This document shows, piece by piece, positions 13,001 to 24,040 of a stretch of DNA of 64,000 nucleotides. Every line of letters starts with the position of its first letter. Positions within the stretch are counted from its first letter, which is position 1. Location of the stretch: the NCBI GenBank assembly GCA_021014325.1, contig CM037475.1, forward strand, positions 2,511,001 to 2,575,000, written 5' to 3'. The DNA comes from Plazaster borealis. Its lineage: Eukaryota > Echinodermata > Asteroidea > Forcipulatida > Labidiasteridae. The translations under genes were made by a program, and so were the position numbers. Below the pieces are notes generated by a model. That model had not been told where the DNA came from and made no database searches. It worked only from the letters and a program-made list of their open reading frames with translations.

Positions 13001-14881
13001 ATGACGAGGCTGTAAATGAAACTCCAAATAAAAAATATATTTCTATGGTAACCTGTTAGTGTTAGTCTAAAGGGCTTTATGTAATTTTATGATTATGGAC
13101 GGGGACAACCCCCACAAATAGACCCCTTGCATATGACGTCAAAAGCCCAAACAACGCCCTCAATTAGGTCAAAGGAACTGACCTTTCATTGGCTGATAGT
13201 TGGGCGCGGCGCGTACACGTGCGCATGTTTCCATTGTTAGGCCTCAGTGATGGCGACTAATGCAAGGGGTTTATTGTTTTGTGCGCATGTGTCAGACCGT
13301 GCAAGTGTGCGTCACACAGACCCGGATGTGCACACATTTTTAATTTAGTAGAGGCAATTAATTTGATCATTTTGTCCTCCTCTTGTTTTTAGCCTCTACC
13401 TGGACGATATTCAAAGACAGAGATAATCCTTCTGGGACTGGAGACTTTGAAACCGTAGCGGCGTTTAGGGTGAGCTTATATTAAAATCATATGCAATGAT
13501 ATAATAAGCTAACTGTACCGTTATGAAAATCCTGCACCAAATCGGACAGTACCTTGGTCGGAGTCCATAACGACAAGTGTATTAATTGAGCTCAATGTTT
13601 CAATTTTGTTTGCAGGACAGCGATAACGACAATATCTGCAATGGTATTCGCCCAATGTGTACCCAATGCCGTGACACATCTAACCAAAACAACTACTACA
13701 CTACTGGAGATGCCTTCGTTCCCGGGTACGACTGCAACTGGGAGAACGGTCTAGCCTGTAGTACAGCGGTCAACACAAAACTATGCAATGATTACGAGGT
13801 CAGGTTCAAATGCCAAACCATAGGTAAGTGCGAATTTACCAAAGCTAATGTTGGTGTTGGTGGGCCTGTAAAATTAGGTCTTTTCCCAGTTAGGTAGGTC
13901 ACTTAAACCACACTTAATCTTGTGACAAGATTTGCTCAATCTAACTGCTATGTTTACTTAATTTTCCCCTTTACTTTCATTAGTTTTGTCTTTTAGTGTG
14001 GGCATGGCAGCAAAACCAGTTCGTGAATGATCTGAAGCCTCATCAAAGATAAATAAATAAATAAATTGCTCCCAGGCGGGTCATCACTTTTGCCTTTAGT
14101 CCAGCTTAAGTACAGAGATAACAAGGACCCCTTTTCTCACATGACGTGCATGTTAACCCAGTTTATTTCACCATTTGTCACGTGACTAGGTACCTGTAGC
14201 TCATGCGCACGATGGTCGTCCTGGTTGAACCGAGACTATCCCTCTGGTAGCGGTGACTGGGAACACGTTGGAACCAGTGGACACAACCCTGTAAGTATCA
14301 CGGAGGGAGTTTATACTTTGGGTCCCTGTTTGGGAGGAGGAGATCATGCATACTTGCTTACTAAAATCTTTGCTCAGTCACATAGCCGGATTTTGGTTCC
14401 TTATTCTTACTGAAACAGACAGTTTTTTGTGTACCAGCAAAGGCAATGATTCCCTGGTATGAAAACAATTTTTATTATTCATTCCAGGCCGGGTCATTTT
14501 ATCTCTGTAGAATTAAAGTGCCATTCTTGGCACTTGAACTGTCTCTATAGTAGTTTATTTCAACTTCCACCTTCAGTTTTAGTTGGCTACGGTCAGCTTG
14601 CAATGGCTATGGAACTTCGTGACAGCTTGACTGTGCCCTTTCGGAAATTCGGCTCTGTCATGGTCTCTTACTTTGTCAAATTCCTTGATTTTTTTCAGTG
14701 TTCCAGTAAAGAGCCAATTGACATCCAATGCCGCGTACGGGAAACCGTTCAGAATTGGAGTGATGCCGATCAAGAGATCAAAACCAAATGTACTCCCTCT
14801 GAAGGTTTCGTCTGCATCAATGCTGACCAACCTTCCGGCCAGTCCTGCTTTAACTACGAGGTTCGCTTCTTGTGTCCTTAG
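10051..14881 (+). CDS. Gene 1: secreted protein with three WxxW (Mucin-2/CILP type) domains
   Basis: Seven coding exons: 10051-10102, 11956-12032, 12490-12703, 13393-13469, 13616-13823, 14190-14290 and 14699-14881. All have GT/AG borders and joining phases (912 nt, 303 aa plus TAG). Residues 1-17 (MKTAFFVICMLAVESIQ) form a signal peptide; the ATG is the first after the acceptor at 10041. Three cysteine-rich repeats follow (about 18-114, 115-209 and 210-303). Each opens with a W-x-x-W-like motif and RDxPSGxGD(W/F)E, and ends with a conserved (D/N)YE(I/V)R(Y/F)xC. Repeats 1 and 3 have WSPW and WSSW. Repeat 2 has WTIF, with Phe in place of the second Trp. WxxW domains occur in gel-forming mucins and CILP, so an extracellular matrix, mucus or coelomic role is likely; exact function is unknown. 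Each repeat is a two-exon module between phase-1 introns. The terminal module is duplicated at 55342-56035. Confidence 0.85.
10841..11927. mobile_element. MITE family A, copy 5, split by a nested MITE
   Basis: The family A ends lie at 10841 (TTAAAGGTATCGTACACG) and 11927 (CGTGTTCAGTGCCTTTAA). The copy is interrupted at 10899-11609 by a different inverted-repeat element flanked by TTA. Removing the insert and one TTA gives the usual AACTTACTTGG context. It sits in intron 2 of gene 1. Confidence 0.75.
10899..11609. mobile_element. PIF/Harbinger-like MITE with TTA target duplication
   Basis: 711 bp. The ends are GGCCTGCGCTAAACGTCG and its complement CGACGTTTAGCGCAGG, and pairing extends through TTTGCCGTG(TCGAACTCAAAT). 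The flanks TTA (10896-10898 and 11610-11612) form a 3 bp target duplication of TWA type, as known for PIF/Harbinger elements. The left part contains a second internal copy of the end in inverted form (about 10964-10992) and a GTGTAGCAC/GTGCTACAC hairpin, so the element is partly compound. No transposase is encoded. Confidence 0.7.
12131..12300. mobile_element. Short MITE with GCCGGTGT...ACACCGGC ends
   Basis: About 170 bp between exons 2 and 3 of gene 1. The left arm has AGATTCTGTCCCCCGGAGAT; the right arm holds its near complement (GGGGGACAGAATCTCCGGAG). No coding content. Confidence 0.6.
12818..12972. mobile_element. Short MITE, TGTACATAGAC...GTCTATGTACA ends
   Basis: About 155 bp in intron 4 of gene 1. 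The arms run TGTACATAGACTTGTTCGCA and TGCGAAGTAGTCTATGTACA, and complementarity extends through the AAATACTC segment. A (TAA)n microsatellite lies just upstream at about 12714-12748. Confidence 0.6.
13115..13276. mobile_element. Short MITE with AATAGACCCCTTGC ends
   Basis: About 160 bp in intron 4 of gene 1, with imperfect inverted ends (AATAGACCCCTTGCATATGA and GCAAGGGGTTTATT). A diverged relative lies at 53832-53969 in an intron of gene 2. Confidence 0.55.
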
Positions 14882-14915
14882 TGGCCTCAAAATGATCCGT
14901 TGGTGCAATACCATA

Positions 14916-15033
14916 AGCCATTTTGAGATATGGCGGACACATTACTATTACACTGTTTGATTTGGGTACATTTGTCTGTACACCCAAATCCTACAGTGCA
15001 CTCCTATAGTGTCCACCATATCTCAAAAAGGCT
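14916..15033. repeat. 118 bp foldback in the 3' UTR of gene 1
   Basis: The ends AGCCATTTTGAGATATGGCG and CCATATCTCAAAAAGGCT pair. A second internal pair (TTGGGTACA/TGTACACCCAA) makes a near-continuous hairpin. The whole is conserved in copy B (about 56070-56188), and a half-element related to its left arm lies near 29972-30012. It would be transcribed as part of the 3' UTR. Confidence 0.6.
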
Positions 15034-15157
15034 AATTGCTTTGCGCAGACCAAAGAGCCCACACTGCCCTTCTTGTTATAACACACGAGTTTCTGTTTCA
15101 ATGCTATTGAGTATTGTTTTTATATTTTTGGACTGACTTTCTGTTCACTATAATGGA

Positions 15158-15163
15158 AATAAA
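15158..15163 (+). terminator. Poly(A) signal of gene 1
   Basis: AATAAA about 280 bp after the stop codon, followed by a GT-rich stretch (GTTTGTTTTGTGTG) at 15181-15195, as expected for a cleavage and polyadenylation site. Conserved in copy B at 56827. Confidence 0.6.
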
Positions 15164-15334
15164 TTGCATCCTTACGTTAAGTTTGTTTTGTGTGATTTCA
15201 TTGTACTCGATTAGACACAAAAATTCACCCATATCCTGACGCATGCATTATTGCTGTATGGGAAATCCTCTATTTTCTTGTGTAGACCATGGCGTAAAAC
15301 AGCATGGATGTACAAATACAAAGAGACCCGACGG

Positions 15335-15616
15335 CAACCTCGTCCCCATGGTGTGTCGAGCAGTACGAGGTTGACCGCTCTCTCACCCTGGTATTGGTTC
15401 ATTTGCATATCCAACATTTTTGGATACGTATTCAAATTAGAATAGTCTTGCTGTGAGCATGGTGAATACTGAATGAGTACAACTTAACATGTTTACGTTA
15501 GACTTTTGTACACCAGTACGTCGTTGTCCAATCAGGGTCCAAGTAAGGAGTTTCCCTCCCAGGGTTTACTACTGTAAACATGTTTGGAAATAAAGTAAAC
15601 CATGAGGACGAGGTTG
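15335..15616. mobile_element. MITE family C, copy 1
   Basis: About 280 bp with ends CAACCTCGTCCCCATGG and CCATGAGGACGAGGTTG. It contains a TTGCATATCC...GGATACGTAT dyad. Other copies are at 46075-46349 and 57005-57273. No open frame of interest. Confidence 0.7.
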
Positions 15617-16796
15617 ACCCAACGGGGAGTGACGGGACCGGAGCCCAGGCCAAAGACATGGTTTCCAAAAATGACCACAATTTCACTATATATTATACGT
15701 GCAACTAGTTTAGCAGAACTCTTTTCTCCAGTAATGAATGGTTTCAGTGTGGAAAGCCGTCTCGCGGCATAAGACTCTGTGCAAAAAGGACTTTAACTTC
15801 GATTGACTTCAGTTAGTTTGTGTAACAATTCCCCCAAGTGCAAGATTGTTGTCTTTGGATTAAGTCTCCTTGTATTTCTACCTCCATGCTTGGACTAACT
15901 TAAACCGGTAATGAAGTATTCGGTCAATATTTTTGTACACATCCATTACAATTTTTGATGGAATTTTCCAAGTCCAAACAACAGAACAAATATACTTTTT
16001 CGGTTGAAGGAGTTTTTTCCATCTCAGTAATGTTCCACAAATGGCAATCTTATAAAGTTCAAAAACGATTGGAAAATGGAATTTTAAAAATGGTAAAGTG
16101 TGTGTAGACAAAGCCTACGTAAGGATGTTAAGTACATGAACAGTAGAAAACGACATCGTGTGAGTGGTAATTAATTTGCTACTTTTAACGACTGAAAAAC
16201 ATTGTTAAACATTGTTCTTCATTAATAATTAATATCACATAATTGAAACCCGCAGAATCGTCAGTGATCATAGCATTTGTGAATTAATATAGACCCTTGC
16301 TTGAATTGCATTTAGATATAAACATTTACCACGCTGAACAAATGACGTACATTTCTTCTATCGGACTATGATCAATTGTTTAGGAGGTGTTAATGTTTTT
16401 CAAACATTCTTATTTATATTAGTGTTGCAGATGAGCCTATTGGTTTTTATACACACAAACACAAACTCACAAAAAAATGAAAAGGTTCGACTGAAACAAA
16501 CATCCCATTTATTTTTGCATTTGGTCACCTTCCCCAAACCATCTATGTGTGACCTCTACCGCTTTATACTTCAGTCAAACACCATCAGTAGTCAGTGTTT
16601 CAAACACTGACGGCTGTTTCGTTCTCGATTCAGTTGTTCAGTTTATTAAACTCAACCGTTTGAAAGAAGAAACTGCATCGTACTATCTAAGTTTACACAT
16701 TTTTTCTCAAACAAATCAACTTAGACTCACTTTAAGGGAAGTAACAAATTTCTTTGTGTTTTCAATCTATGCAATTAACTGGGGTTGACATTATTT

Positions 16797-17336
16797 AAAG
16801 AGGAAGGGAAATGACCAATTCAATTTTGTGATTTACTCATTTTCCAATAGATAGAGTCCTCATGTGAGTGGGGAAAACTTATGAGTCTCTAATCTCACGT
16901 TAAATTGGTGTAACCTTTGTATTGGATACCCTTCAGTGCACATTTTTGTCGACATCGATGACATCATTCTGAGGAAAAATGGGTCTCTACATTTTTGTAC
17001 GGGGATTTTTTGGTTCATAACTGATTTTTTCAGAGCGAAATTTGAGACATGACGTCATTGGATTTCAACAACTAATGGATCTTTACATTCCAGGGAGAAT
17101 TTTTTCGTCACTTAAAATGTCAAATTCAAGGCTGTTTTGATTACATGTTATTAATTGTCAGGAATGAACCAAAACATCCCCGTACAAAATTGTACAGACC
17201 CATTTTTCTCAGAATGGCAATTTACACCATTTTAACATGAGGTTAATAAGAGACTTGTAATTTTCCCACCACTCACTTTATCTATTGGAAAATGAGTAAA
17301 TCACAAAATTGAACTGGTCATTTCCCTTTCTCTTTA
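16797..17336. mobile_element. About 540 bp foldback element
   Basis: Long inverted arms of about 230 bp begin AAAGAGGAAGGGAAATGACC on the left and, read in complement, AAAGAGAAAGGGAAATGACC on the right, with a short centre. It is present in the duplicate (about 58443-58970), so it predates the duplication. No coding content; likely a non-autonomous foldback or MITE. Confidence 0.65.
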
Positions 17337-17827
17337 TTATAATTGTATGTACATCTTAACAAAACAATTATTCAAATGGTAAGTATGTATTGCAGGAAAT
17401 TAGTTACTCGGATAAGAATGTATTCCTGAGATCTGCGGTGACCTCTAAAATTTGAACCCCACCCCCTGTGGCATGTAACTAATTGTTAAACGATTTACTC
17501 TTCAAAAATGATAGATAGTACAGTCATTTACAAGGTCTACTCAATACATAAAATAATATTGTCCTGAGATCTAAATGTATCTTAAGAACTGAACAATCTT
17601 CTGAAAGAACAAATGTTAAATCCCTAAGTAGCTGTTTGAAGGGTGCACGACACTAAATAGGCAAAAATTCATGCGCCAAACTGATTATCATAATTTGTAA
17701 ACCTGCAACCTAATATATTTGATTGTTTTTTCTTAAAGTATTTGTTTTAGTATTGTTGAATATTAGCATTAGCATCGGGTTGCTATGGGAAGTCTATTTA
17801 GTGTGGTGTTCCTTGAAGGGTGCACAC

Positions 17828-17942
17828 TGTCACATATCCACCCGCCAACAGAGGGCGGTGTTATCAATATGGCTGATTAAACAGTTGCAACAGCTCAGAA
17901 GTCTCCTCGTTCCTCAATCCTTATTTAGGCCACATGCCAACA
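17828..17942 (+). mobile_element. 5' LTR of a Ty3/gypsy-like retrotransposon
   Basis: 115 bp, TGTCACATATCC...CCACATGCCAACA, with canonical TG...CA ends. It differs from the 3' LTR (25991-26105) at one position (TATCAAT against TATTAAT). It is followed at 17943 by TGGTGGCAGCGG, the expected primer-binding-site position (complement of a tRNA 3' end ending CCA; which tRNA is not identified). Confidence 0.9.
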
Positions 17943-18241
17943 TGGTGGCAGCGGTAAACTACTATACATGAAAATATATAGTACAGACAGTACTTTCAGA
18001 CACTTTCTGGCGAAATTCTCCGTCAGGAAATTGAAGTTTTGACATCGTTTTTATGCACCAATTCATACGGAGCCAACACAGCGTTTTGTGTACATCACTA
18101 CACACGTATACACACTGTCACAGACAACGTGAATCACCCGTTCAGTGGCGACTTCAACCTCGATACCGAGCTCCTGCCAACTTGGTAAGCCGTGCAATCT
18201 CCTTCATATTTTAACCACAGTGTCTCAACTAAAGTACCGCC

Positions 18242-19381
18242 ATGCCCGAGAACGCAGGATTAAGCCCCAGAATGAACTGGGAAGACGCTGACCAAGCCAA
18301 CTCAATACAGTTATTTCAGCAGCAGTGTGCCTTATATATTTCTGTCAAAGATATACCTGTTGACAAGCAAGTTGATCACATTCTATTGTTCATGGGAGCC
18401 ACAGGCATAAAGATATACAACTCATGGAGCCTCACAGAGCCCGATACAAAAGACCCTACAGTTGTGTGGTCCAAATTCATGGCACAAATTCAGCCCAAAG
18501 AGAATTTTCGTGTGGCTAGGCTGTACCTACAGAAGTTTGCTCAACGTGATAGTGAAACAATAGATGATTTTCTCTCTAGACTCAAACTTCATGCCCAAAA
18601 GTGTGAATTCAATGATGATGCTGAGTTCCAGGACCGGGTCATTGAACAGTTCATAGCGGGTGTGAAGTACACTGAAGTCCAGAAAGATCTCCTCGGCAAG
18701 GACAAAACGCTTACAATACAGCAAACCCTTGACCTAGGACGAACACATGAAGCTTCGATTAACCACATGCGTCAGCTTGCCCAAGTCCAACCGACAGCAC
18801 CACCTGATGCTGCAACAGTTGATGCCATCCGCTCCAAACGAAAATGCAGTAACTGTGGAGGCACACACCCCTTCCGCCCGAGAGACTGTTGCCCAGCATA
18901 CAACTCAACTTGCCGTAAGTGTGGCAAGAAGAACCACTGGCAAAATGTATGCCGTTTCACTGGTTCAAATGATAGGCAGCCCAGAACACGTGATAGACCA
19001 CCCTCTCGTCGTAAGTCCCGTACTCCCTCCAGAGGGCGCAAGAAGCCTAATCCAAAAGTACACTACATTTCTGAGCAAGATTACGAGAGTGAGTTTGAAG
19101 ACGACTTTAACGAGATGGTCATAAGCCCAATCCTTGTCTCCAACATCAGTGCCATACACAATGCTGAGCAGCACGACAGCCCTGACACACGAGATGAGGT
19201 GTTCACTTTCATCGAGGTGAAACGTGATCGGAAATTGCTGGTGAAGCTCCGCGTCAAGGTCGATACAGGAGCCCAGGGCAACACAATACCCCTGAGAATG
19301 TACCGCCGCATGTTCCCAGACAGACTTGACTCTGGTGGATTTCCAAGTCCTGACACTACACCAACCATAATGCCATACTGA
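18242..19381 (+). pseudogene. gag: LTR retrotransposon gag with start of aspartic protease
   Basis: 379 codons from an ATG with good context. The capsid-like part (about residues 15-180) is followed by two zinc knuckles near residues 201-238: an atypical CX2C...H...C and a classical CX2CX4HX4C (CRKCGKKNHWQNVC). A basic linker follows, then a retroviral-type protease motif VDTGAQGNTIPLR (Asp in DTGA) near residue 340. The frame ends at TGA 19379-19381, while protease/RT-like sequence continues in another frame from about 19381. A frameshift therefore separates it from pol. Gag binds RNA and forms the particle; protease cuts the polyprotein. Confidence 0.85.
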
Positions 19382-20384
19382 CTGCTTACAACAACACGAA
19401 AATAAAGCAGTATGGTTCTACTTCCCTTCCCTGCCGGTATGATGGAAGCACCTGGGTGACAGCAGATTTCTTCGTCGTGGACTCTGACGGCCCAGCAATC
19501 CTTGGTTTACCTACTTCTCGCAAACTGCAGCTTGTGACTCTGCACTGTGCAATAACGACACCACAGTGCCCCGCTATCAGCTGCACTCAGGATCTACAAC
19601 GCCAATACCCTGACCAGTTTGAGAAGATTGGTAACTTCCCTGGCAAACACCACATTGTCCTTGATGAAAACGCCCACCCTACAATCAGTGCTCCCCGCAA
19701 ATGCCCCATAAAGATCAAAGATGAATTGAAGTCCGAGCTAGAGGACATGGAGCAACAAGGAGTGATCAGACGCGTCACTGAGCCGACTGATGCCATCACA
19801 AAACTCCGACCACAGAAGAAATCACCCATAAGTTCTCAGGTGCCAAATTCTTCAGCAAGCTAGATGCCAAGAATGGCTACTGGTCGGTGAAACTGGATGA
19901 CGAAAGCGCCCTACTCACAACATTCAACAGCCCTTTTGGTCGCTATTGCTATTTGAGACTACCCTTTGGCCTAGTCATGAGCCAAGACGTGTTCCAGCTA
20001 CGCATGGACCAATTTCTCGAGAGCTGTCCTGGTGCAATTGGCATTGCAGACGACATTGTAGTTTTTGGCGCAACTGAGACAGAACATGACAAAAATCTTC
20101 ATCATCTGATGAAAGCCGCCAACCAGTACGGACTGATATTCAATAGCTCAAAGTGTGCGATCAAAACCCCACAGATAAAGTTCTTTGGTATGATCTACGA
20201 TAAGCATGGTGTACACCCCGACCCAGCGAAGGTTACAGCCACCAAACAGATCAATCCACCCCAGGATAAGACAGGACTCCAAGAATTCCTTGGCATGGTG
20301 ACCTATCTCAGTCCCTTCATCCCGAACCTGTCCGACCATACATCCGACCTGAGGGCCCTCCTTAAGAAAGACATTGTCTTCAAT
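19382..20384 (+). pseudogene. pol: Retrotransposon pol: protease tail and damaged reverse transcriptase
   Basis: Frame 1 (about 19381-19800) holds the protease end (FFVVDSDGPAILGLP) and the start of RT. Near 19800 it jumps to another frame, where RT resumes (FSKLDAKNGYW) and runs through the catalytic IADDIV motif near 20045 to the thumb region. The conserved fingers segment between these parts is missing, about 40 residues judging from family layout, so this is an internal deletion with frameshift. The frame is then cut at about 20384 by an antisense LINE. The enzyme cannot be functional as it stands. Confidence 0.8.
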
Positions 20385-21103
20385 TCAATTTTTCAATTCA
20401 ATTCAATTCAACTCGACATTTATTTCCATATTGGTGAAAGAAAAAGGAGAACAATAAACAAATTTGAACAATGATTTAAATCAAAAAACAATCAAGAACT
20501 GATTTAGAGAAAAATAAATAAATAATGAAAACAAGAAAATAATTAACTTGAAAATAATATAATGAAATGGATACGGATTAAACCAATATGGGGGCATTTT
20601 CAGAAGCCAAAAGGAGGCTTGTATTGAAATGCCCATCTGACAAATACAAAACAAAACAAAAAAACAAACAAATATTAACATTTTAACTTAAAGAGGAATA
20701 CGTTAAACGACGAAATAAAGCTGATGAAAATAAAACTAAAACAAAGGTGGTAATAACAACAATGATAGAAGGGATTTTGAAGAGGGACGACATGAATATT
20801 ATATAACTCCACAGATTGGTAATAAGGCAGGAATGCATAAAGAAAGGAAACTAAGCCGAGTATTTGGAAACCAGCAGTGTTTTAAAAGTGGATTTGAACT
20901 GACCCACAGACGGCTGGGTTTGTAATACCTTGTCAAGACCATTCCACAGCCGTGGCCCCTGAAATCTAAGTGTTCTGATAGTGTACGCTGTGCGGGTGAA
21001 AGGAACGTAAAGATTGTTAACAGAACGAGTACTGTAACCATGGGTATCGTGAACTGCTGAAAAGTAGGTTGAAAAGGTAGAAGGAAGAAGTTTATTTATG
21101 TAC

Positions 21104-22786
21104 CTACATGAATATCCCGATGTGAAATTTGTTAATTTCAGTAAGAGGTAATGTGTTCAGCCTAGAAAAGAGTGGTGCGGTATGGTCCCGAGGATGTGAA
21201 AGTGTGCAAATTCTAATGGCTCGCTTCTGGAATGTTATCAGAGGAAGCAGTTGATTGTGGCTAGAGGATGCCCAGACAATATTAAAATAGTTGAGATAGG
21301 GAAGAATAAGAGTATTATAAAGAGAAAATAGGGTGGATGGAGGAAGAAAAGCACGTAGTTTAGACATGACACCTATATTTTTGGAAATAGTCTTGGAAAC
21401 TGAAGAAATGTGGTCACTCCAGGTAAGTTTGTCATTTAAGATAACGCCAAGAAATTTAGTAGATTGAACCTGACTAATGGGAGTGTTGTCAATATTGATA
21501 GAAGAAGTGTGAGGATTGGGATTATTTGTTTTACTGAAGAATATGCATTTGGTTTTACCAGGATTGAGAGAAAGTTTGTTGGACTTGAACCAAGAGGAGA
21601 CTTTAATAAGCTCAGAATTCAGAGATTGAGTGAGAGACTGAAAAGAAGAATCAGAGTAAATAATAGTGGTATCGTCGGCAAATAAAAGAAAGGATAGCAA
21701 AGAGGAAGAATTTTGAAGGTCATTAATATAGACTAAAAAAAGAAGAGGACCAAGTATGGAGCCTTGAGGAACACCATGAGTGACAATGTCCCTGGCTGAG
21801 GGAAATTTGTTGGCGACGGTATATTGTTGTCTGTCGGCCAGGTAATTGATGAACCATTTAAGGGCGCATCCTCTGACACCATAAAAGGAAAGTTTAGAAA
21901 TAAGGATGTCATGATCAATGGTATCAAAGGCCTTGGATGAGTCCATGAACACTCCAGCAGTACACAGTTTATTGGACAGAGAACTAGAAATGATGTCAGT
22001 AAGATGAATGAGAGCCATGTCTGTGGAAAAGCCTGGACGGAAACCGAATTGTTGGTTGGAGAGGATATTAAAGTTAGAAAGAAATTTAGAGAGTCTATTA
22101 TAAACAATCCTCTCAAGTATTTTAGAGAAAGTAGGAAGCACAGAAATAGGACGGTAGTTGCTAATATCACGAGGGTCGCCACTTTTAAAGACAGGAGTGA
22201 CCTTGGCAATTTTCAAACTCAAAGGAATGGAACCGGAAGAAAGAAATAAATTGAAAATATGAGCCAGAGGAGCAGATATGAGAGAAATGACAGATTTAAC
22301 GACCGACGTGCGAAGATCGTCAAAACCAGGACTGGTACCACTGTTCAGTTTTTTACCAATGTCGGTTATCTCAGAAGAGCTGGTAGGTAACATAAACAAA
22401 GAGGAAGGATTGGCATTGTGTAGATAATCCATGAAATGAGCGTTAGTAGGTGGTATTTTGTTAGCAAGTGAAAGGCCATTGTTAGTAAAGTAGGAGTTGA
22501 AGGAATTTGCAATGATCTCCGGATTAGAAACCGATTCATTATCAATAGAGTAATTGTCCGGGCTGGAAGCCTTTCTTCCTTTGCCAAGGATCTTATTGAT
22601 TTCACGCCAGGTGCTTTTCATGTCGTTTTTACATTTGTCAAATTTCTTGGCATAGTGAGATTTCTTGGCACGTCGGATAACAGATGTCAGACGGTTTCGG
22701 TAGTTGTTATAGAGCCGCTTATTTGCATCTGATGGATTTCGAAGGAAACGTCGATATAATTTATTTTTGCGGCTGCAAGAGTTCAC
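21104..22786 (-). pseudogene. LINE reverse transcriptase domain
   Basis: 560 codons. Non-LTR RT blocks: NYRPISVLP, QFGFRPGFSTD, FMDSSKAFDTIDHDIL, HGVPQGSILGPLLFLVYINDL-type core and the catalytic LLFADDTT (FADD), then a thumb region. The style fits the L2/Crack/Daphne part of the Jockey superfamily. Near 21106 the reading frame breaks (IFM then stop) while recognisable C-terminal sequence continues in a neighbouring frame to about 20835. A second small frameshift is therefore present. It lies downstream of the endonuclease on the minus strand. Confidence 0.85.
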
Positions 22787-23778
22787 AATGCCTGGGGTAA
22801 TCCATGGGTTGTTGTTCTTTGTTTTGCTAATGCTTTCAGAAATGAGAGGAAAATGACGATTATAAGTTCTAGTAAAGAGAGAAAGAAAAGTATCATAAGC
22901 AGGATCAGCTTGCTGACAGTCAAAACTTCACTCCAGTCCACAGCTTCGATATCTAGCGTAAAGGAGCAAATGGTGTTGCTATTAATGTCCCTCGTTGTGT
23001 AAGTCTCTGGGTTAGGCTTCGAAGATAGGAAAACAGAAGGAGAAATTTGAAATAAAGGTAAATGATCCGAAATATCAACATTAAGTATACCTGCCGATAT
23101 AATAGAGTCATTGTTAGTAAGGATGTTATCAATAAGGGTGCTACTAATTGGGGTGATACGGGTGGGCTGGTCAATCAAGGGGCGGAAGCCATATGAATAA
23201 AATGTGTTAACAAAGTCGTCTGTGGGTCGATGATCAGAACACTTCAATAAATCAAGGTTAAAATCGCCCATCAAATAGCACAGCTTCCCCTCTTTAGAAA
23301 TGGCATTCAGACACAAGTCAAAATGATGTAAGAAATTACCAGATTGAATACCAGGAGCCCTGTACACATTTCCTACAATTAAATTACAGGCATGATCGCG
23401 CTCAACTTCAATGAACACGCATTCATAATCATCTGAGGATGGCATCAGATCATCACGGACATGGAAATTCAGAGATCTTTGAATAAACATAGCTGCTCCT
23501 CCTCCGATTTTTTGAGAACGGGAAGAATGAATCAAGTTGTAATTGACCATGTTAACATACGGAGGGGGAGCTTCCCTGAACCACGTTTCTGTGAACCCAT
23601 TTATGGTGAACTCACAAGAGAGAGTAGAAAGATAATCCTGAATGTCATAAAAATGTCTGCAAAGGCTCCTGGAATTCATGTAAAAAATAGAAAAGGAGCC
23701 TTCCTCTTCAATGTTTAAGCTGTTAAAATCATCACTATGTAAATTCAAGCAAACGTTGTCGTCAACATTATCAGGCAA
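22783..23778 (-). pseudogene. LINE apurinic-like endonuclease domain
   Basis: 331 codons. EEP-type endonuclease motifs appear in order: NSRSL (N), TETW (E), VYRAPG, GDFN (D/N), LIDNILTN and the terminal SDHLP (Asp-His). The enzyme nicks target DNA to prime reverse transcription. The last about 45 codons are out of frame: conserved sequence continues in another frame from about 22920 into the RT frame. A single-base loss near 22920 therefore splits a once continuous endonuclease-RT protein. Confidence 0.85.
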
Positions 23779-24040
23779 ATTACAATTACGTAAGATAAAA
23801 TCTTAGGAAAGTAACATAATAAGACCAAAAAACAAAAACAAAACGAGAAACGGGAGGGAAAAGGAGAGTATGAAACAAACGGTGATTACAAGAATAAAAT
23901 AAACAGCAAGAAAAAAGGGGAATGTTTTTATATCAAAAATAAAACCAAACAAAAAGCAGAAGCTAGAGCAGGAGCATGACAGTTAACAATTGCAATGGTA
24001 TGAACAGAAAAGCTTATGAAAAAAATTAAAAGTTAGCAGG

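Larger units (their letters stand above)
13856..17827. repeat. Segmental duplication, copy A (3' end of gene 1 and downstream)
   Basis: Collinear with 55004 to about 59453. Homology begins in the intron before the last exon pair of gene 1, at GTTGGTGGGCCTG, and continues through the terminal WxxW exons, 3' UTR, poly(A) signal and about 2.7 kb of downstream DNA. It stops at the left LTR (17828). The last coding exon differs at 4 of 183 positions between copies and the preceding exon at 1 of 101, so the duplication is recent. The region past the gene holds MITEs but no other gene that I can support. Confidence 0.9.
20385..24040 (-). mobile_element. Antisense LINE (L2/CR1-like) nested in the LTR element
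   Basis: The element reads from about 24040 (5') to 20385 (3'), and pol homology resumes immediately after it. The 3' end on the minus strand is a run of GAATT repeats (TTGAATTGAATTGAATTG), typical of L2/CR1-type LINEs. It carries endonuclease and reverse transcriptase. The target duplication could not be resolved by eye. The rest of the 3' part (about 20400-20800) is AT-rich 3' UTR. Confidence 0.8.

Noticed and set aside
14579..14914. Minus-strand frame over the last exon of gene 1
   Set aside because: Antisense shadow of the WxxW exon; repeated for the same reason at 55700-56068.
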